In this document: positions 1-8,228 of the stretch, piece after piece
Numbering within the stretch: the first letter of the stretch is position 1
Layout of the letters: each line of letters starts with the position of its first letter
DNA from: DASSQJ01 sp963730165
GTDB taxonomy: Bacteria; Actinomycetota; Actinomycetes; Actinomycetales; Dermatophilaceae
Assembly: GCA_963730165.1 (NCBI GenBank)
Contig: CAVSQS010000002.1
Span: forward strand, 248,001 to 312,000
Reading direction: 5' to 3'
Length of the DNA stretch: 64,000 nucleotides
Program-made: the position numbers and the translations under genes
Notes under the pieces: model-generated
Told to the model about the DNA's origin: nothing
Database searches by the model: none
Seen by the model: only the letters and a program-made list of their open reading frames with translations

Positions 1-61
1 CCCTTTCGAGGCCGTCGGTGACGTCGCGGCTGCGGGGCTTGATGTCGGGAGACCTCGTCAT
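1..61 (-). CDS. ilvD: Dihydroxy-acid dehydratase, N-terminal fragment
   Basis: Only the first 20 codons are inside the window; the gene continues past the left edge. The ATG is at 61-59 on the minus strand and the peptide begins MTRSPDIKPRSRDVTDGLER. The DIKPRSRDVTDGLE stretch is the conserved start of IlvD, the iron-sulfur dehydratase of branched-chain amino acid synthesis. The protein cannot be assessed beyond this. It lies downstream of the MMPL exporter on the same strand, separated by a hairpin, so it probably has its own promoter. Confidence 0.8.
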   Translation of the reverse strand, partial: MTRSPDIKPRSRDVTDGLER

Positions 62-83
62 GGCGCCATCCTAGGTTCGGGGT

Positions 84-114
84 CCGGTCGCCGGAGGTCC
101 GTTCCGGCGACCGG
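84..114 (-). terminator. Hairpin terminator between MMPL gene and ilvD
   Basis: A perfect 12-bp inverted repeat, CCGGTCGCCGGA (84-95) and TCCGGCGACCGG (103-114), with a 7-nt loop. It lies just after the MMPL stop codon. There is no T-run, which is usual for actinobacterial terminators. Termination is inferred from structure and position. Confidence 0.55.
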
Positions 115-124
115 TCCCCCGACC

Positions 125-2200
125 TCAGCCGACGGGAGCCGGCTCGGCCTCACGCGGCGAGGCCGGCTCGGCGGGGCCGTCGCCGCGCTCGCCGATCCGG
201 CGGGGCCACCAGAAGCGGTCGCCGAGGACGAGCCCGATGGCGGGGACGAGCAGGGTCCGCACGACGAGGGTGTCGAGGAGGACGCCGACGCAGATGACGA
301 CACCGAGCTGGGCGAGCACGACGAGCGGCAGCACCCCGAGGACCGCGAACACGGCAGCGAGGAGGATTCCGGCACTCGTGATGACGCCGCCGGTCGCGGC
401 GAGCGCCCGCAGCATCCCCTCGCGTGTCCCGTGAGCGCGGGCCTCCTCGGCCGCCCGGGTGACGAGGAAGATGTTGTAGTCGACGCCGAGCGCGACGAGG
501 AAGACGAACGCGAGGAGCGGGACGCCCTCGTCGAGCCGCTCGAACCCGAGCACCTGCGTGAAGAGCACCCAGGAGATGCCGAGGCTGGCCAGGTAGGTCG
601 CGACGACCGTGGCGACGAGGACGACCGGCGCCACCACCGAGCGCAGCAGGCCCGCGAGGGCGAGGAGGACGAGGACCAGGACCAGCGGGATGATGACGAG
701 CCGGTCCCGTGCCGAGGCGTCCGCGGTGTCGACCGCCTCCGCCTCGGTGCCCCCGACGTGGGTGTCGGGGATGCCGGCGACGGCGGCCCGGACGGCTGCC
801 ACGGTGTCGCGGGCCGCGTCGCTGCCCGGCTCCGCCGCGAGCACGGCGTCGACCTCGGTCACCCCGTTGCCGCTCACGGCCACCTCGGCGGACTGCACCC
901 CGGCGACGCCGGCGACGACGTCGGCGACCTCCTGGCCGTCGGACCGCGTGACGACGACCGTGGGGTCGATCGAGCCGGCGGGGAAGGACTCGGCGTAGCG
1001 GTCGGCCGCGACGATGGACTCGGGCGTGTCGAGGAACTGCTGCGAGGTCGACAGCCCGGCCTGGATCTGGCTGATGCCGCCGGCCGCGAGCGCGAGGCCC
1101 GCGACGACGACGGCGATGACGGTGCCGGGCCGCGTCGCGACGGCGTCACCGACCCGGCGCCACGGGGAGCGGGAGTCCGCCAGGCCGGTCTGCCCCACCC
1201 TCGGGACCTTCGGCCAGAAGATCCAGCGGCCGAAGACGACGAGCGCCGCGGGGAGGACGACGAGGGCGGCGAAGGCCGCCACGAGGACACCGACGGCCGA
1301 GGCGAGGCCGAGACCGCGGGTCGCGGGGAAGAGTGAGAGGAGGAGGGTCATCAGGCCGAGGAAGACCGTCGACGCGCTGGAGACCACGGCCTCGGTCGTG
1401 CGGCGCAGCGCGTGGGCCATCGCGGCCCGGCGGTCCTCGGTCACCCGCAGCTCGTCCCGGTAGCGCGAGATGAGCAGCAGGGCGTAGTCGGTCCCCGCGC
1501 CGAAGACCAGCACGGAGAGGATGCCGACCGTGGACTCGTCCCACGCCACGTCGAAGACGTCCAGGGTGCGCGTCGCGACGACGGCGGCGAGCTGGTCGGC
1601 GGTCCCGACGATGGTGAGCGGCACGATCCACAGCAGCGGGCTGCGGTAGGTGATGACGAGGAGCACGGCGACGATGGACGCGGTCGCGAGCAGCAACCTG
1701 ACGTCGGCGCCCGCGAAGACCCCGGCGAGGTCGGCCTGGATCGCGGCCGGGCCGGTGACCTGGGCGGTCACGCCGGTGGGCAGGTCCGCCGAGGCGGCGG
1801 CGCGCAGCTCGGCCACGGCGTCGGCCGTCGCCGTGGCGTCCGGCTCGTCGACCGGGACCACGACGACGGCGGCGGTACCGTCCTCGCTCAGCTGGGCCGG
1901 CATCCCGGTTGCCCCTGGGAGCGACGTCGCGCTCTGCTGGATCGCGCCCACCTGGGCGTCGGTGAGCGGGGCCCGGCTGCTGTAGAGCACGATCGCGGCA
2001 GACCCCTCCTCCTCGGGCAGCTCGGCCTGCAGCTCCGCCGCCGCGCGGCTGTCGGAGCCCAGGGGGAGACCGCTCATCGTCGTCGGGGGCTTCTCCGCCT
2101 GGCCGACGACGCCGATGACGGCGCCCGCGACCACGAGGAAGAGGAGCGCCAGCGGGCCGGCCACCCAGCGACGGGTGATGATCTGTGCGAGCCGGGACAT
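125..2200 (-). CDS. MMPL/RND-family membrane transporter
   Basis: The 691-residue protein has the two-fold MMPL layout. A first helix (about 13-33) is followed by a large extracytoplasmic domain (35-165) and a helix bundle; the pattern then repeats. Each half carries the family Asp-Tyr motif: GTDYALLLISRY near 236-247 and GVDYNIFLVTR in the C-terminal half, the positions used for proton relay in MmpL3. The family exports lipids, drugs or other hydrophobic compounds by proton antiport; the substrate here is unknown. The start ATG at 2200 follows an AAGGA ribosome site. The gene is divergent from a MarR regulator with about 64 bp between starts, so it is probably that regulator's target. Confidence 0.85.
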   Translation of the reverse strand: MSRLAQIITRRWVAGPLALLFLVVAGAVIGVVGQAEKPPTTMSGLPLGSDSRAAAELQAELPEEEGSAAIVLYSSRAPLTDAQVGAIQQSATSLPGATGMPAQLSEDGTAAVVVVPVDEPDATATADAVAELRAAASADLPTGVTAQVTGPAAIQADLAGVFAGADVRLLLATASIVAVLLVITYRSPLLWIVPLTIVGTADQLAAVVATRTLDVFDVAWDESTVGILSVLVFGAGTDYALLLISRYRDELRVTEDRRAAMAHALRRTTEAVVSSASTVFLGLMTLLLSLFPATRGLGLASAVGVLVAAFAALVVLPAALVVFGRWIFWPKVPRVGQTGLADSRSPWRRVGDAVATRPGTVIAVVVAGLALAAGGISQIQAGLSTSQQFLDTPESIVAADRYAESFPAGSIDPTVVVTRSDGQEVADVVAGVAGVQSAEVAVSGNGVTEVDAVLAAEPGSDAARDTVAAVRAAVAGIPDTHVGGTEAEAVDTADASARDRLVIIPLVLVLVLLALAGLLRSVVAPVVLVATVVATYLASLGISWVLFTQVLGFERLDEGVPLLAFVFLVALGVDYNIFLVTRAAEEARAHGTREGMLRALAATGGVITSAGILLAAVFAVLGVLPLVVLAQLGVVICVGVLLDTLVVRTLLVPAIGLVLGDRFWWPRRIGERGDGPAEPASPREAEPAPVG

Positions 2201-2227
2201 GGTGTCCTTCCGTGGGTATATTGGCGA

Positions 2228-2246
2228 AGTCAGTAAGTTTCTGACT
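2228..2246. promoter_or_regulatory. Candidate MarR operator
   Basis: Inverted repeat AGTCAG-N7-CTGACT (2228-2233 and 2241-2246) in an AT-rich stretch of the divergent promoter between the MMPL exporter and the MarR gene. A second dyad, ACTCA/TGAGT, spans 2244-2270. MarR proteins bind such 16-20 bp dyads between divergent genes. Binding is inferred. Confidence 0.4.
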
Positions 2247-2264
2247 CATTAGGTTACTAAGTTG

Positions 2265-2753
2265 GTGAGTGATATTACGGACGCGACCCGCTCCGGAGCA
2301 ACCCCGACGGTGGAAGCCGTCGTGCCCGGGTGGGCCTCGTCGGCCACCCTCGACGCCCTCCAGGAGCTCGTCGACGTCGCCGCCCTCGTCCCCCACGAGG
2401 TCGCCCGAGCCGCGGGGCTGTCCACCTCGGAGCTGCACTCCCTTCGGCACCTCATGGACACGCCGATGGGGCCGGTCGAGCTGGCCCGGGCGCTCGGGGT
2501 CACCTCGGCCGCGTCCTCGGGGGTCGTCGACCGGCTCGTCGCCCGGGGCCACGCCGAGCGCCGTCCGCACCCCGAGGACGGACGGCGGACCGAGGTCGTC
2601 ATCACCGACAGCGGGCGGGCCGAGGTCTTCGCCCGGCTGGCCCCGATGTTCGCGGCCCTGGCCGCCCTCGACAGCGGGCTCGACGCGCACGACCGCGAGG
2701 TCGTCGAGCGCTACCTGCGTGGCGCGACCGCCGCGATGCGCGCCCTCATGTGA
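2265..2753 (+). CDS. MarR-family transcriptional regulator
   Basis: A 162-residue winged-helix protein. The central segment PVELARALGVTSAASSGVVDRL is the helix-turn-helix, followed by the beta-wing ending HPEDGRRTEVVITDSG, a typical MarR signature. Long N- and C-terminal helices would form the dimer. The start is uncertain: TTG at 2262 and GTG at 2265 are adjacent and neither has a clear ribosome site. It is divergent from the MMPL transporter and probably represses it in response to a small hydrophobic ligand, which the sequence does not reveal. Confidence 0.85.
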   Translation: MSDITDATRSGATPTVEAVVPGWASSATLDALQELVDVAALVPHEVARAAGLSTSELHSLRHLMDTPMGPVELARALGVTSAASSGVVDRLVARGHAERRPHPEDGRRTEVVITDSGRAEVFARLAPMFAALAALDSGLDAHDREVVERYLRGATAAMRALM

Positions 2754-2823
2754 CGGGCGTGGTGGCCCGGCTCACGGCGCCCCGCGGTCGACACCGACCG
2801 CCACGGCGGAGGATGGTGGCGAC

Positions 2824-3807
2824 ATGAGGGCCTGGCGGACACACGACGGAGCCCTCCGGATGGAGCAGGTGCCGGAGCCCGAGCCAGGGCCGGACGAGCT
2901 CCTCGTCGCGGTCGAGGTGTGCGGTGTCTGCCGCACCGACCTCCACGTCGTGGACGGGGACCTGCCGGTCCACCGTGCCGGGGTGGTCCCCGGCCACCAG
3001 GTCGTCGGGAGGGTCGTGGCGAGCGGCGGCGCGACGTCCCGTATCGGGGTCGGGTCACGGGTCGGGGTCGCGTGGCTGCACCGCACGTGCGGGGTCTGCC
3101 GCTGGTGCCGCAGCGGCCGTGAGAACCTCTGCCCGGACGCCGCCTTCACCGGCTGGGACGTCGACGGCGGCTACGCCGAGCTCGTCGTCGTGCCCGAGGC
3201 GTACGCCCACCCGCTGCCCGACGACGACGAGGCCCCCGGCCTGGCCCCGCTGCTGTGCGCCGGCATCATCGGCTACCGGGCGCTGCGCCGGGCGAACCTC
3301 CCGCCGGGCGGCCTGCTCGGCATCTACGGGTTCGGGTCCAGCGGGCACATCACCGCGCAGCTGGCCCTCGCAGCTGGCGGCCGGGTCGTGACGGTCACGC
3401 GCGGCGAGGAGAACCGGCGGCTCGCGGCGTCCCTCGGCATCGACGTCGTCCCCGACGAGGACGGCACTCCCCCGGAGCCGCTCGACGCAGCGATCGTCTT
3501 CGCGCCCGTCGGCGACCTGCTCGTCCGCGCCCTCGACGCGACGACGTCCGGAGGGACGGTCGTGTCGGCGGGTATCCACATGTCGCCGATCCACGAGCTC
3601 GACTACGACCGCTCCCTCTTCCGCGAGCGGGACCTGCGGTCCGTGACGGCGAACACGCGCGCCGACGGGACCGAGTTCCTCGCCCTCGCGCGCAACCTGA
3701 GGCTCGCGCCGTCGGTGACCGAGTACGGGCTCGACGAGGTGGACCGGGCCCTCGGCGACCTGCGGGAGGGCCGGGCCTCGGGGTCCCTCGTCGTCCGGGT
3801 GGGCTGA
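2824..3807 (+). CDS. Zinc-dependent alcohol dehydrogenase family protein
   Basis: A 327-residue medium-chain dehydrogenase. The GroES-like N-terminal half has catalytic-zinc candidates C36 and H58. The structural-zinc quartet is C89, C92, C95 and C103 in CGVCRWCRSGRENLC. The nucleotide fold carries GIYGFGSSGH near residue 180. The motif after the first zinc site reads GHQ instead of the usual GHE. The short length and motif style resemble the AdhA-type aldehyde/alcohol dehydrogenases of actinobacteria. A GGAGG ribosome site precedes the ATG. It is on the same strand as the MarR gene, 70 bp downstream, and may be co-transcribed. Substrate unknown. Confidence 0.85.
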   Translation: MRAWRTHDGALRMEQVPEPEPGPDELLVAVEVCGVCRTDLHVVDGDLPVHRAGVVPGHQVVGRVVASGGATSRIGVGSRVGVAWLHRTCGVCRWCRSGRENLCPDAAFTGWDVDGGYAELVVVPEAYAHPLPDDDEAPGLAPLLCAGIIGYRALRRANLPPGGLLGIYGFGSSGHITAQLALAAGGRVVTVTRGEENRRLAASLGIDVVPDEDGTPPEPLDAAIVFAPVGDLLVRALDATTSGGTVVSAGIHMSPIHELDYDRSLFRERDLRSVTANTRADGTEFLALARNLRLAPSVTEYGLDEVDRALGDLREGRASGSLVVRVG

Positions 3808-3825
3808 CCGCGCCGACGCCGGCGC

Positions 3826-4356
3826 TCAGTGCTCGGAGCGGGCGACGTGGAAGCGCTCGAGCCGGGCGTCGCCGAAGCCGATGTCGGCCCAGCGGCCGCC
3901 GTAGTGGAGGACGGCGATGCCGCACGTCGGGAAGCCACCGGCCAGGGCGCGGTGCCCCTCGTCGCTGCCCTCCCCGTCGGCGAGCAGCTCGGTGAGCGCG
4001 GGGATGCCGGGGGCGTGTCCGAGGACCATGAGGACGTCGGCGTCGTCGTCGGCCTCGCGGATGACCTCGAGCAGCCCCTCGGGCCCGGCGTTGTAGATCC
4101 GCCGGTCGAGGTGGACCTCCGTCTCGGGGCAGCCGCCGGCCCAGATGCCCTCGGCGGTCTGCTGGGTGCGCTCCGAGGTCGAGCAGAGGACCTCGTCGAG
4201 GCCGATCCCGTGCTGGTGCAGCCAGCGGCCGGCAGCCCGGGCGTCGCGTCTGCCGCGGCCGGTGAGCTCGCGGTCATGGTCCCCGTCCGGATGGCGTTCC
4301 TGCGCCTTGGCGTGCCGGAGGAGGACGAGGATCCGGTCGCGGGCTGCCGTGGTCAT
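3826..4356 (-). CDS. SixA-like histidine phosphatase family protein
   Basis: A 176-residue phosphohistidine-phosphatase-like protein. The N-terminal LVLLRHAKAQ contains the catalytic RH motif of the histidine phosphatase superfamily, and VLGHAP (about 115-120) supplies the second catalytic His. Its length fits the small SixA subgroup, which acts on phosphohistidine proteins in E. coli; the target here is unknown. The start at 4356 gives MTTAARDRILVL and fits homologue length. It is convergent with the alcohol dehydrogenase, leaving 18 bp between the stops. Confidence 0.8.
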   Translation of the reverse strand: MTTAARDRILVLLRHAKAQERHPDGDHDRELTGRGRRDARAAGRWLHQHGIGLDEVLCSTSERTQQTAEGIWAGGCPETEVHLDRRIYNAGPEGLLEVIREADDDADVLMVLGHAPGIPALTELLADGEGSDEGHRALAGGFPTCGIAVLHYGGRWADIGFGDARLERFHVARSEH

Positions 4357-4457
4357 GTTCTGATCATGCCGCGCCGACGGGCATCGTGCAGGCACCGGAT
4401 GAGGATGCTCACGGCCGGTCGTCGCCGCCGCGTGGCGACACGAGCGACCGGCGCCCG

Positions 4458-4478
4458 GGACCCACGGCCCGTGGGTCC
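4458..4478 (-). terminator. Hairpin downstream of gatB
   Basis: Perfect 8-bp stem GGACCCAC/GTGGGTCC with a 5-nt loop, immediately downstream of the gatB stop in the 133-bp gap before the SixA-like gene. No T-run. Probable end of the gatCAB transcript. Confidence 0.4.
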
Positions 4479-4489
4479 GGCGAGGCCGG

Positions 4490-6016
4490 TCAGGAGCCGC
4501 CGAGGCGCTCGAGGATGAGCTGCCGCGCTGCTCCCGCGTCGGCCTGCCCACGTGTCTGCTTCATCACCTGCCCGATGAGGGCACCGACGGCCTGCACCTT
4601 GCCGCCGCGGACCTTCTCGGCGACGTCGGGGTTGGCGGCGATGACGGCGTCCACGGCGGCCTCGAGCGCGCCGCTGTCGCTCACCACCTCCAGGCCCCGG
4701 GCATCGGCGACCTCGGCGGGTCGACCCTCACCGTCGAGGACGCCCTCCCAGGCCTGGCGCGCCATCGAGTCGTTCAGCCGCCCGCTCGTCACGAGCCCCT
4801 CGAGCTCGACGACGTGCGCGGGGGTGACCCCCAGACGCTGCGCGTAGGTCGGCACGTCCTCGCCCGCGGAGTTCGCGCGCCGGGCGATCTCGCCGGACCA
4901 CCACTTGCGCGCGGCGGCCGGTGAGGCACCCGCTGCGACCGTCTCCTCGACGAGCTCGACGAGGCCGGCGTTGAGCACGTCGCGCATCTCGAGGTCGCTG
5001 TAGCCCCAGGCGGCCTGCAGCCGTCGGCGCCGCTCGGCCGGCGGCTCGGGGAGCGTGGCACGCAGCGCCTCGACGCTCTCGGGGCTGGGGGCCACCGGCA
5101 CCAGGTCGGGCTCGGGGAAGTACCGGTAGTCGTCGGCGTCGGACTTCACCCGCCCCGAGGTCGTGATGGCGGTGTCCTCGTGCCAGTGCCGGGTCTCCTG
5201 GGTGATCGACCCGCCGCCGGCGAGGATCGCGGCGTGGCGCCCGATCTCGTACCGCACGGCCCGTTCGACCGACCGCAGCGAGTTGACGTTCTTGGTCTCG
5301 GTCCGGGTGCCGAGGACGCCGGATCCGCGCGGCGTCAGGGAGAGGTTGACGTCGCAGCGCATCGAGCCCTGCTCCATCTTGACGTCGGACACGTCGAGCG
5401 CCTTGAGCAGGTCACGCAACGTCGCGACGTAGGCGCGGGCGACCTCCGGAGCCCGCTCCCCCGTGCCGGTGATCGGCTTCGTGACGATCTCGATGAGGGG
5501 AATGCCCGCCCGGTTGTAGTCGACCAGGCTGTGCGTCGCGCCGTGGATCCGTCCGGTGGAGCCCCCGACGTGCAGGGACTTGCCGGTGTCCTCCTCCATG
5601 TGGGCCCGCTCGATCTCGACCCGGTACGTCGAGCCGTCCTCCAGCGCGATGTCGAGGTGACCGTCGTGGGCGATGGGCTCGTCGTACTGCGAGGTCTGGA
5701 AGTTCTTCGGCATGTCCGGGTAGAAGTAGTTCTTCCGCGCGAACCGGCACCACGGCGCGATCGTGCACCCCAGGGCCAGCCCGATCCGGATGGCCGACTC
5801 CACCGCCTTCTCGTTCACCACCGGCAGGGCGCCCGGCAGGCCGAGGCACACGGGGCAGACCTGCGTGTTCGGCTCGGCACCGAACCCGGTCGGGCAGCCG
5901 CAGAACATCTTCGTCGCCGTGCCGAGCTCGACGTGGACCTCGAGACCCATGACGGGGTCGAAGGCGGCGATCGCCTCGTCGTAGGGCAGCGTCGCCTCGG
6001 CGCCGGTCGTCGTCAT
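4490..6016 (-). CDS. gatB: Aspartyl/glutamyl-tRNA amidotransferase subunit B
   Basis: This 508-residue protein is full length for GatB. The start shows the family motif VMGLEVHVELGTATKMFCGC, with the zinc-site cysteines there and in NTQVCPVCLGLPG. The cradle domain and C-terminal helical/YqeY-like tail (about 350-508) are present. GatB phosphorylates mischarged Glu-tRNA(Gln) or Asp-tRNA(Asn) and passes it to ammonia released by GatA. The ATG overlaps the gatA stop by 4 bases, so translation is probably coupled. The order gatC-gatA-gatB is the usual one. Confidence 0.97.
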   Translation of the reverse strand: MTTTGAEATLPYDEAIAAFDPVMGLEVHVELGTATKMFCGCPTGFGAEPNTQVCPVCLGLPGALPVVNEKAVESAIRIGLALGCTIAPWCRFARKNYFYPDMPKNFQTSQYDEPIAHDGHLDIALEDGSTYRVEIERAHMEEDTGKSLHVGGSTGRIHGATHSLVDYNRAGIPLIEIVTKPITGTGERAPEVARAYVATLRDLLKALDVSDVKMEQGSMRCDVNLSLTPRGSGVLGTRTETKNVNSLRSVERAVRYEIGRHAAILAGGGSITQETRHWHEDTAITTSGRVKSDADDYRYFPEPDLVPVAPSPESVEALRATLPEPPAERRRRLQAAWGYSDLEMRDVLNAGLVELVEETVAAGASPAAARKWWSGEIARRANSAGEDVPTYAQRLGVTPAHVVELEGLVTSGRLNDSMARQAWEGVLDGEGRPAEVADARGLEVVSDSGALEAAVDAVIAANPDVAEKVRGGKVQAVGALIGQVMKQTRGQADAGAARQLILERLGGS

Positions 6017-7530
6017 CGGGACACCTCCGTCAGGTCGGGCGCGCGGTCCAGGAGCGGGCCACCCCAGGCGGCGGTGAGCCGCGCCTCGAGCGCCGCGCCG
6101 ACGGCGTACAGACGCTCGTCGGCCATCGCGGGCGCGAGGACCTGGAACCCCGTCGGCAGGCCGTCCTCGTCGGCGAGCCCGCTGGGGACCGAGAGGCCGG
6201 GGAGCCCCGCGAGGTTCGCCGGGATCGTCGCGATGTCGTTGAGGTACATCGCCATCGGGTCCTCGAGCTTGTCGCCGAACCGGAACGCCGTCGTCGGCGC
6301 GGTCGGGCTGACGAGGACGTCGGCGGCGCCGAAGGCACGGGCGAAGTCGTCGGCGATGAGCCGGCGCACCTTCTGCGCCGAGCCGTAGTAGGCGTCGTAG
6401 TAGCCGCTGGACAGCGCGTAGGTTCCCAGGATGATGCGCCGCTTGACCTCGGGCCCGAAGCCGGCCTCACGGGTCGCGGCCATCACCTGCTCCGCGCTCG
6501 GCTCGTCGACGTCGTCGGGGGCGACCCGCAGGCCGTAGCGCATGGCGTCGAACTTGGCGAGGTTGCTGCTCGCCTCGCTCGGGAGGATGAGGTAGTACGC
6601 CGCGAGGGCGTAGGAGAAGCTCGGGCAGGACACCTCGACGACCTCGGCCCCGGCGTCGACGAGGTGGTGGACCGCCTCGTCGAAGCGCTGCTGGACACCG
6701 GCCTGGAAGCCCTCGCCGGTCAGCTCGCGGACGATGCCGATCCGCAACCCCGAGACGTCGGCGCGGCGGGCGGCCTCCACGACCGGAGGGACCGGTGCGT
6801 CGATCGACGTCGAGTCCATGGGGTCGTGGCCGCCGATGACCTCGTGGAGGAGGGCGGCGTCGAGGACGGTGCGGCCGCACGGGCCGGCCTGGTCGAGGGA
6901 GGACGCCAGCGCGACGAGGCCGTACCGGGAGACCCCGCCGTACGTCGGCTTCGCGCCGACCGTTCCGGTGACGGCCGCCGGCTGTCGGATCGAGCCGCCG
7001 GTGTCGGTGCCGATGGCGAGCGGGGCCTGGAAGGAGGCGACGACCGAGGACGAGCCTCCCCCGGAGCCGCCGGGGATCCGGTCCAGGTCCCACGGGTTAC
7101 GGCTGGGACCGTACGCGCTGTGCTCGGTCGAGGAGCCCATCGCGAACTCGTCCATGTTCGTCTTGCCGAGGATCGGCATGCCGGCGGCACGCAGTCGGGT
7201 GACGAGCGTCGCGTCGTACGGGGGGATCCAGCCCTGGAGGATGCGCGACCCGCAGGTCGTCGGGAGCCCCCGGGTCGTCATGACGTCCTTGACGGCGATC
7301 GGCACGCCGGCCAGGTGGTGCAGGGACTCACCGGCCGCCCGACGACGGTCGACGTCGGCGGCAGCGGACAGCGCCCCCTCGGCGTCGACGTGGAGGTAGG
7401 AATGGACGGCGCCGTCGACCGTCGACGTGCGGTCCAGCAGTGCGCGGGTCACCTCCTGCGAGGAGGTCTCGCCCCGCTGGAGCAGGTCGGCGAGCTCGGC
7501 CGCGGTGGCACGGGTCAGGTCGGTGGTCAC
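6013..7530 (-). CDS. gatA: Aspartyl/glutamyl-tRNA amidotransferase subunit A
   Basis: A 505-residue amidase-signature protein that releases ammonia from glutamine for the GatCAB complex. The Ser-cisSer-Lys triad is visible: Lys in PIAVKDVMTTRG, and the serines in the glycine/serine-rich segment IPGGSGGGSSS and in GTDTGGSIRQPA. The start is taken at GTG 7530 (VTTDLTRATAAEL), which gives the normal family N-terminus; an upstream in-frame start would add 13 poorly conserved residues. The gene lies 50 bp after gatC and overlaps gatB by 4 bp. Confidence 0.97.
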   Translation of the reverse strand: MTTDLTRATAAELADLLQRGETSSQEVTRALLDRTSTVDGAVHSYLHVDAEGALSAAADVDRRRAAGESLHHLAGVPIAVKDVMTTRGLPTTCGSRILQGWIPPYDATLVTRLRAAGMPILGKTNMDEFAMGSSTEHSAYGPSRNPWDLDRIPGGSGGGSSSVVASFQAPLAIGTDTGGSIRQPAAVTGTVGAKPTYGGVSRYGLVALASSLDQAGPCGRTVLDAALLHEVIGGHDPMDSTSIDAPVPPVVEAARRADVSGLRIGIVRELTGEGFQAGVQQRFDEAVHHLVDAGAEVVEVSCPSFSYALAAYYLILPSEASSNLAKFDAMRYGLRVAPDDVDEPSAEQVMAATREAGFGPEVKRRIILGTYALSSGYYDAYYGSAQKVRRLIADDFARAFGAADVLVSPTAPTTAFRFGDKLEDPMAMYLNDIATIPANLAGLPGLSVPSGLADEDGLPTGFQVLAPAMADERLYAVGAALEARLTAAWGGPLLDRAPDLTEVSR

Positions 7531-7580
7531 GATGGGGGTCCTCGGGGTGCGGGAGGGGGCGGCGGGCACCGGGCCCGGCG

Positions 7581-7877
7581 TCAGTCCTCGTCCAGGATGC
7601 GGGGGACGCTGAAGCGCTGCTGCTCGGCCTCCGGTGCGCCGGCCAGGGCCTCGTCCGGAGCGAGCGAGGGGCGCACGACGTCCGGTCGCGTGACGTTGAC
7701 GAGCGGCATCGGGTGGCTCATCGGCTCGACGTCGGCGATCGGTGCCTGCTGCACGGTGGCCACCGACTCGAGGATCACGCCGAGCTCGCCGACCATGCGG
7801 TCGAGCTCGGCCTCGGTGAGGTCGATGCGCGCGAGCCCGGCGAGGTGCGCGACGTCGTCGCGGGTGAGGTCGGCCAT
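7581..7877 (-). CDS. gatC: Aspartyl/glutamyl-tRNA amidotransferase subunit C
   Basis: A 98-residue protein with the GatC opening DVAHLAGLARIDLTEAEL and the conserved C-terminal region SHPMPLVNVTRPDVVRPSL. It wraps around GatA and GatB and stabilises the complex. The ATG at 7877 lacks a strong ribosome site. A TAGACT box seven bases upstream could be a -10 element, suggesting a very short or absent leader. It is the first gene of the gatCAB operon. Confidence 0.95.
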   Translation of the reverse strand: MADLTRDDVAHLAGLARIDLTEAELDRMVGELGVILESVATVQQAPIADVEPMSHPMPLVNVTRPDVVRPSLAPDEALAGAPEAEQQRFSVPRILDED

Positions 7878-8024
7878 GCCCGCCAGTCTATGGGGGTGCG
7901 GTCGGGACGCCGTCCGCGGGCCGGGGCGGCGAATGGCCCCGACGGACGATGTCGCATCGTGCCATCGGCCGGAGTGGGAGCCGATCTGCCCACCCGGTGG
8001 CCCGCGGACCCCCATGCTGCGGGT

Positions 8025-8228
8025 GTGCAGGTGGACAACGACTCCGCGGTGGCGGGTGGGCTCCTCGTCGCGCTTCTCGGCTTCCTCGTGTGGGGCGTGG
8101 CGCACGAGTGGTGGCGCAACCGGCGCCGGTCGCACGCGTGGACCACGCGCCCCGACAGCAGGTCAGTCGGCGGAACCGGTCTCGAGGAGACGGACGAACT
8201 GGACCTCGTCGAGGACGGTGAGTCCTAG
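8025..8228 (+). CDS. Small single-pass membrane protein (hypothetical)
   Basis: A possible 67-residue protein starting at GTG 8025 or 8031. It has one hydrophobic helix (GGLLVALLGFLVWGVAHEWW, about 11-30) followed by an RNRRRS basic stop-transfer segment and an acidic tail. Third codon positions are strongly GC-rich, as in real genes here. Its 3' end overlaps the antisense end of ligA by 66 bp, which weakens the case. I do not recognise a family. It could instead be chance coding antisense to ligA with an unrelated hydrophobic stretch. Confidence 0.35.
   Translation: MQVDNDSAVAGGLLVALLGFLVWGVAHEWWRNRRRSHAWTTRPDSRSVGGTGLEETDELDLVEDGES

Noticed and set aside
431..1336. A 301-codon plus-strand open frame rich in Asp, Glu, Arg and Gly
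   Set aside because: It is antisense to the MMPL gene and has the acidic/arginine low-complexity typical of shadow frames in GC-rich DNA.
1146..2690. A 514-codon minus-strand open frame across the MMPL/MarR promoter
   Set aside because: It overlaps the MMPL gene in another frame, crosses the AT-rich divergent promoter, and shows no protein family.
3826..4551. A longer start for the SixA-like protein at 4551
   Set aside because: The added N-terminus is low-complexity, runs through the gatB end, and the family starts at the ILVLLRHAK strand just after ATG 4356.
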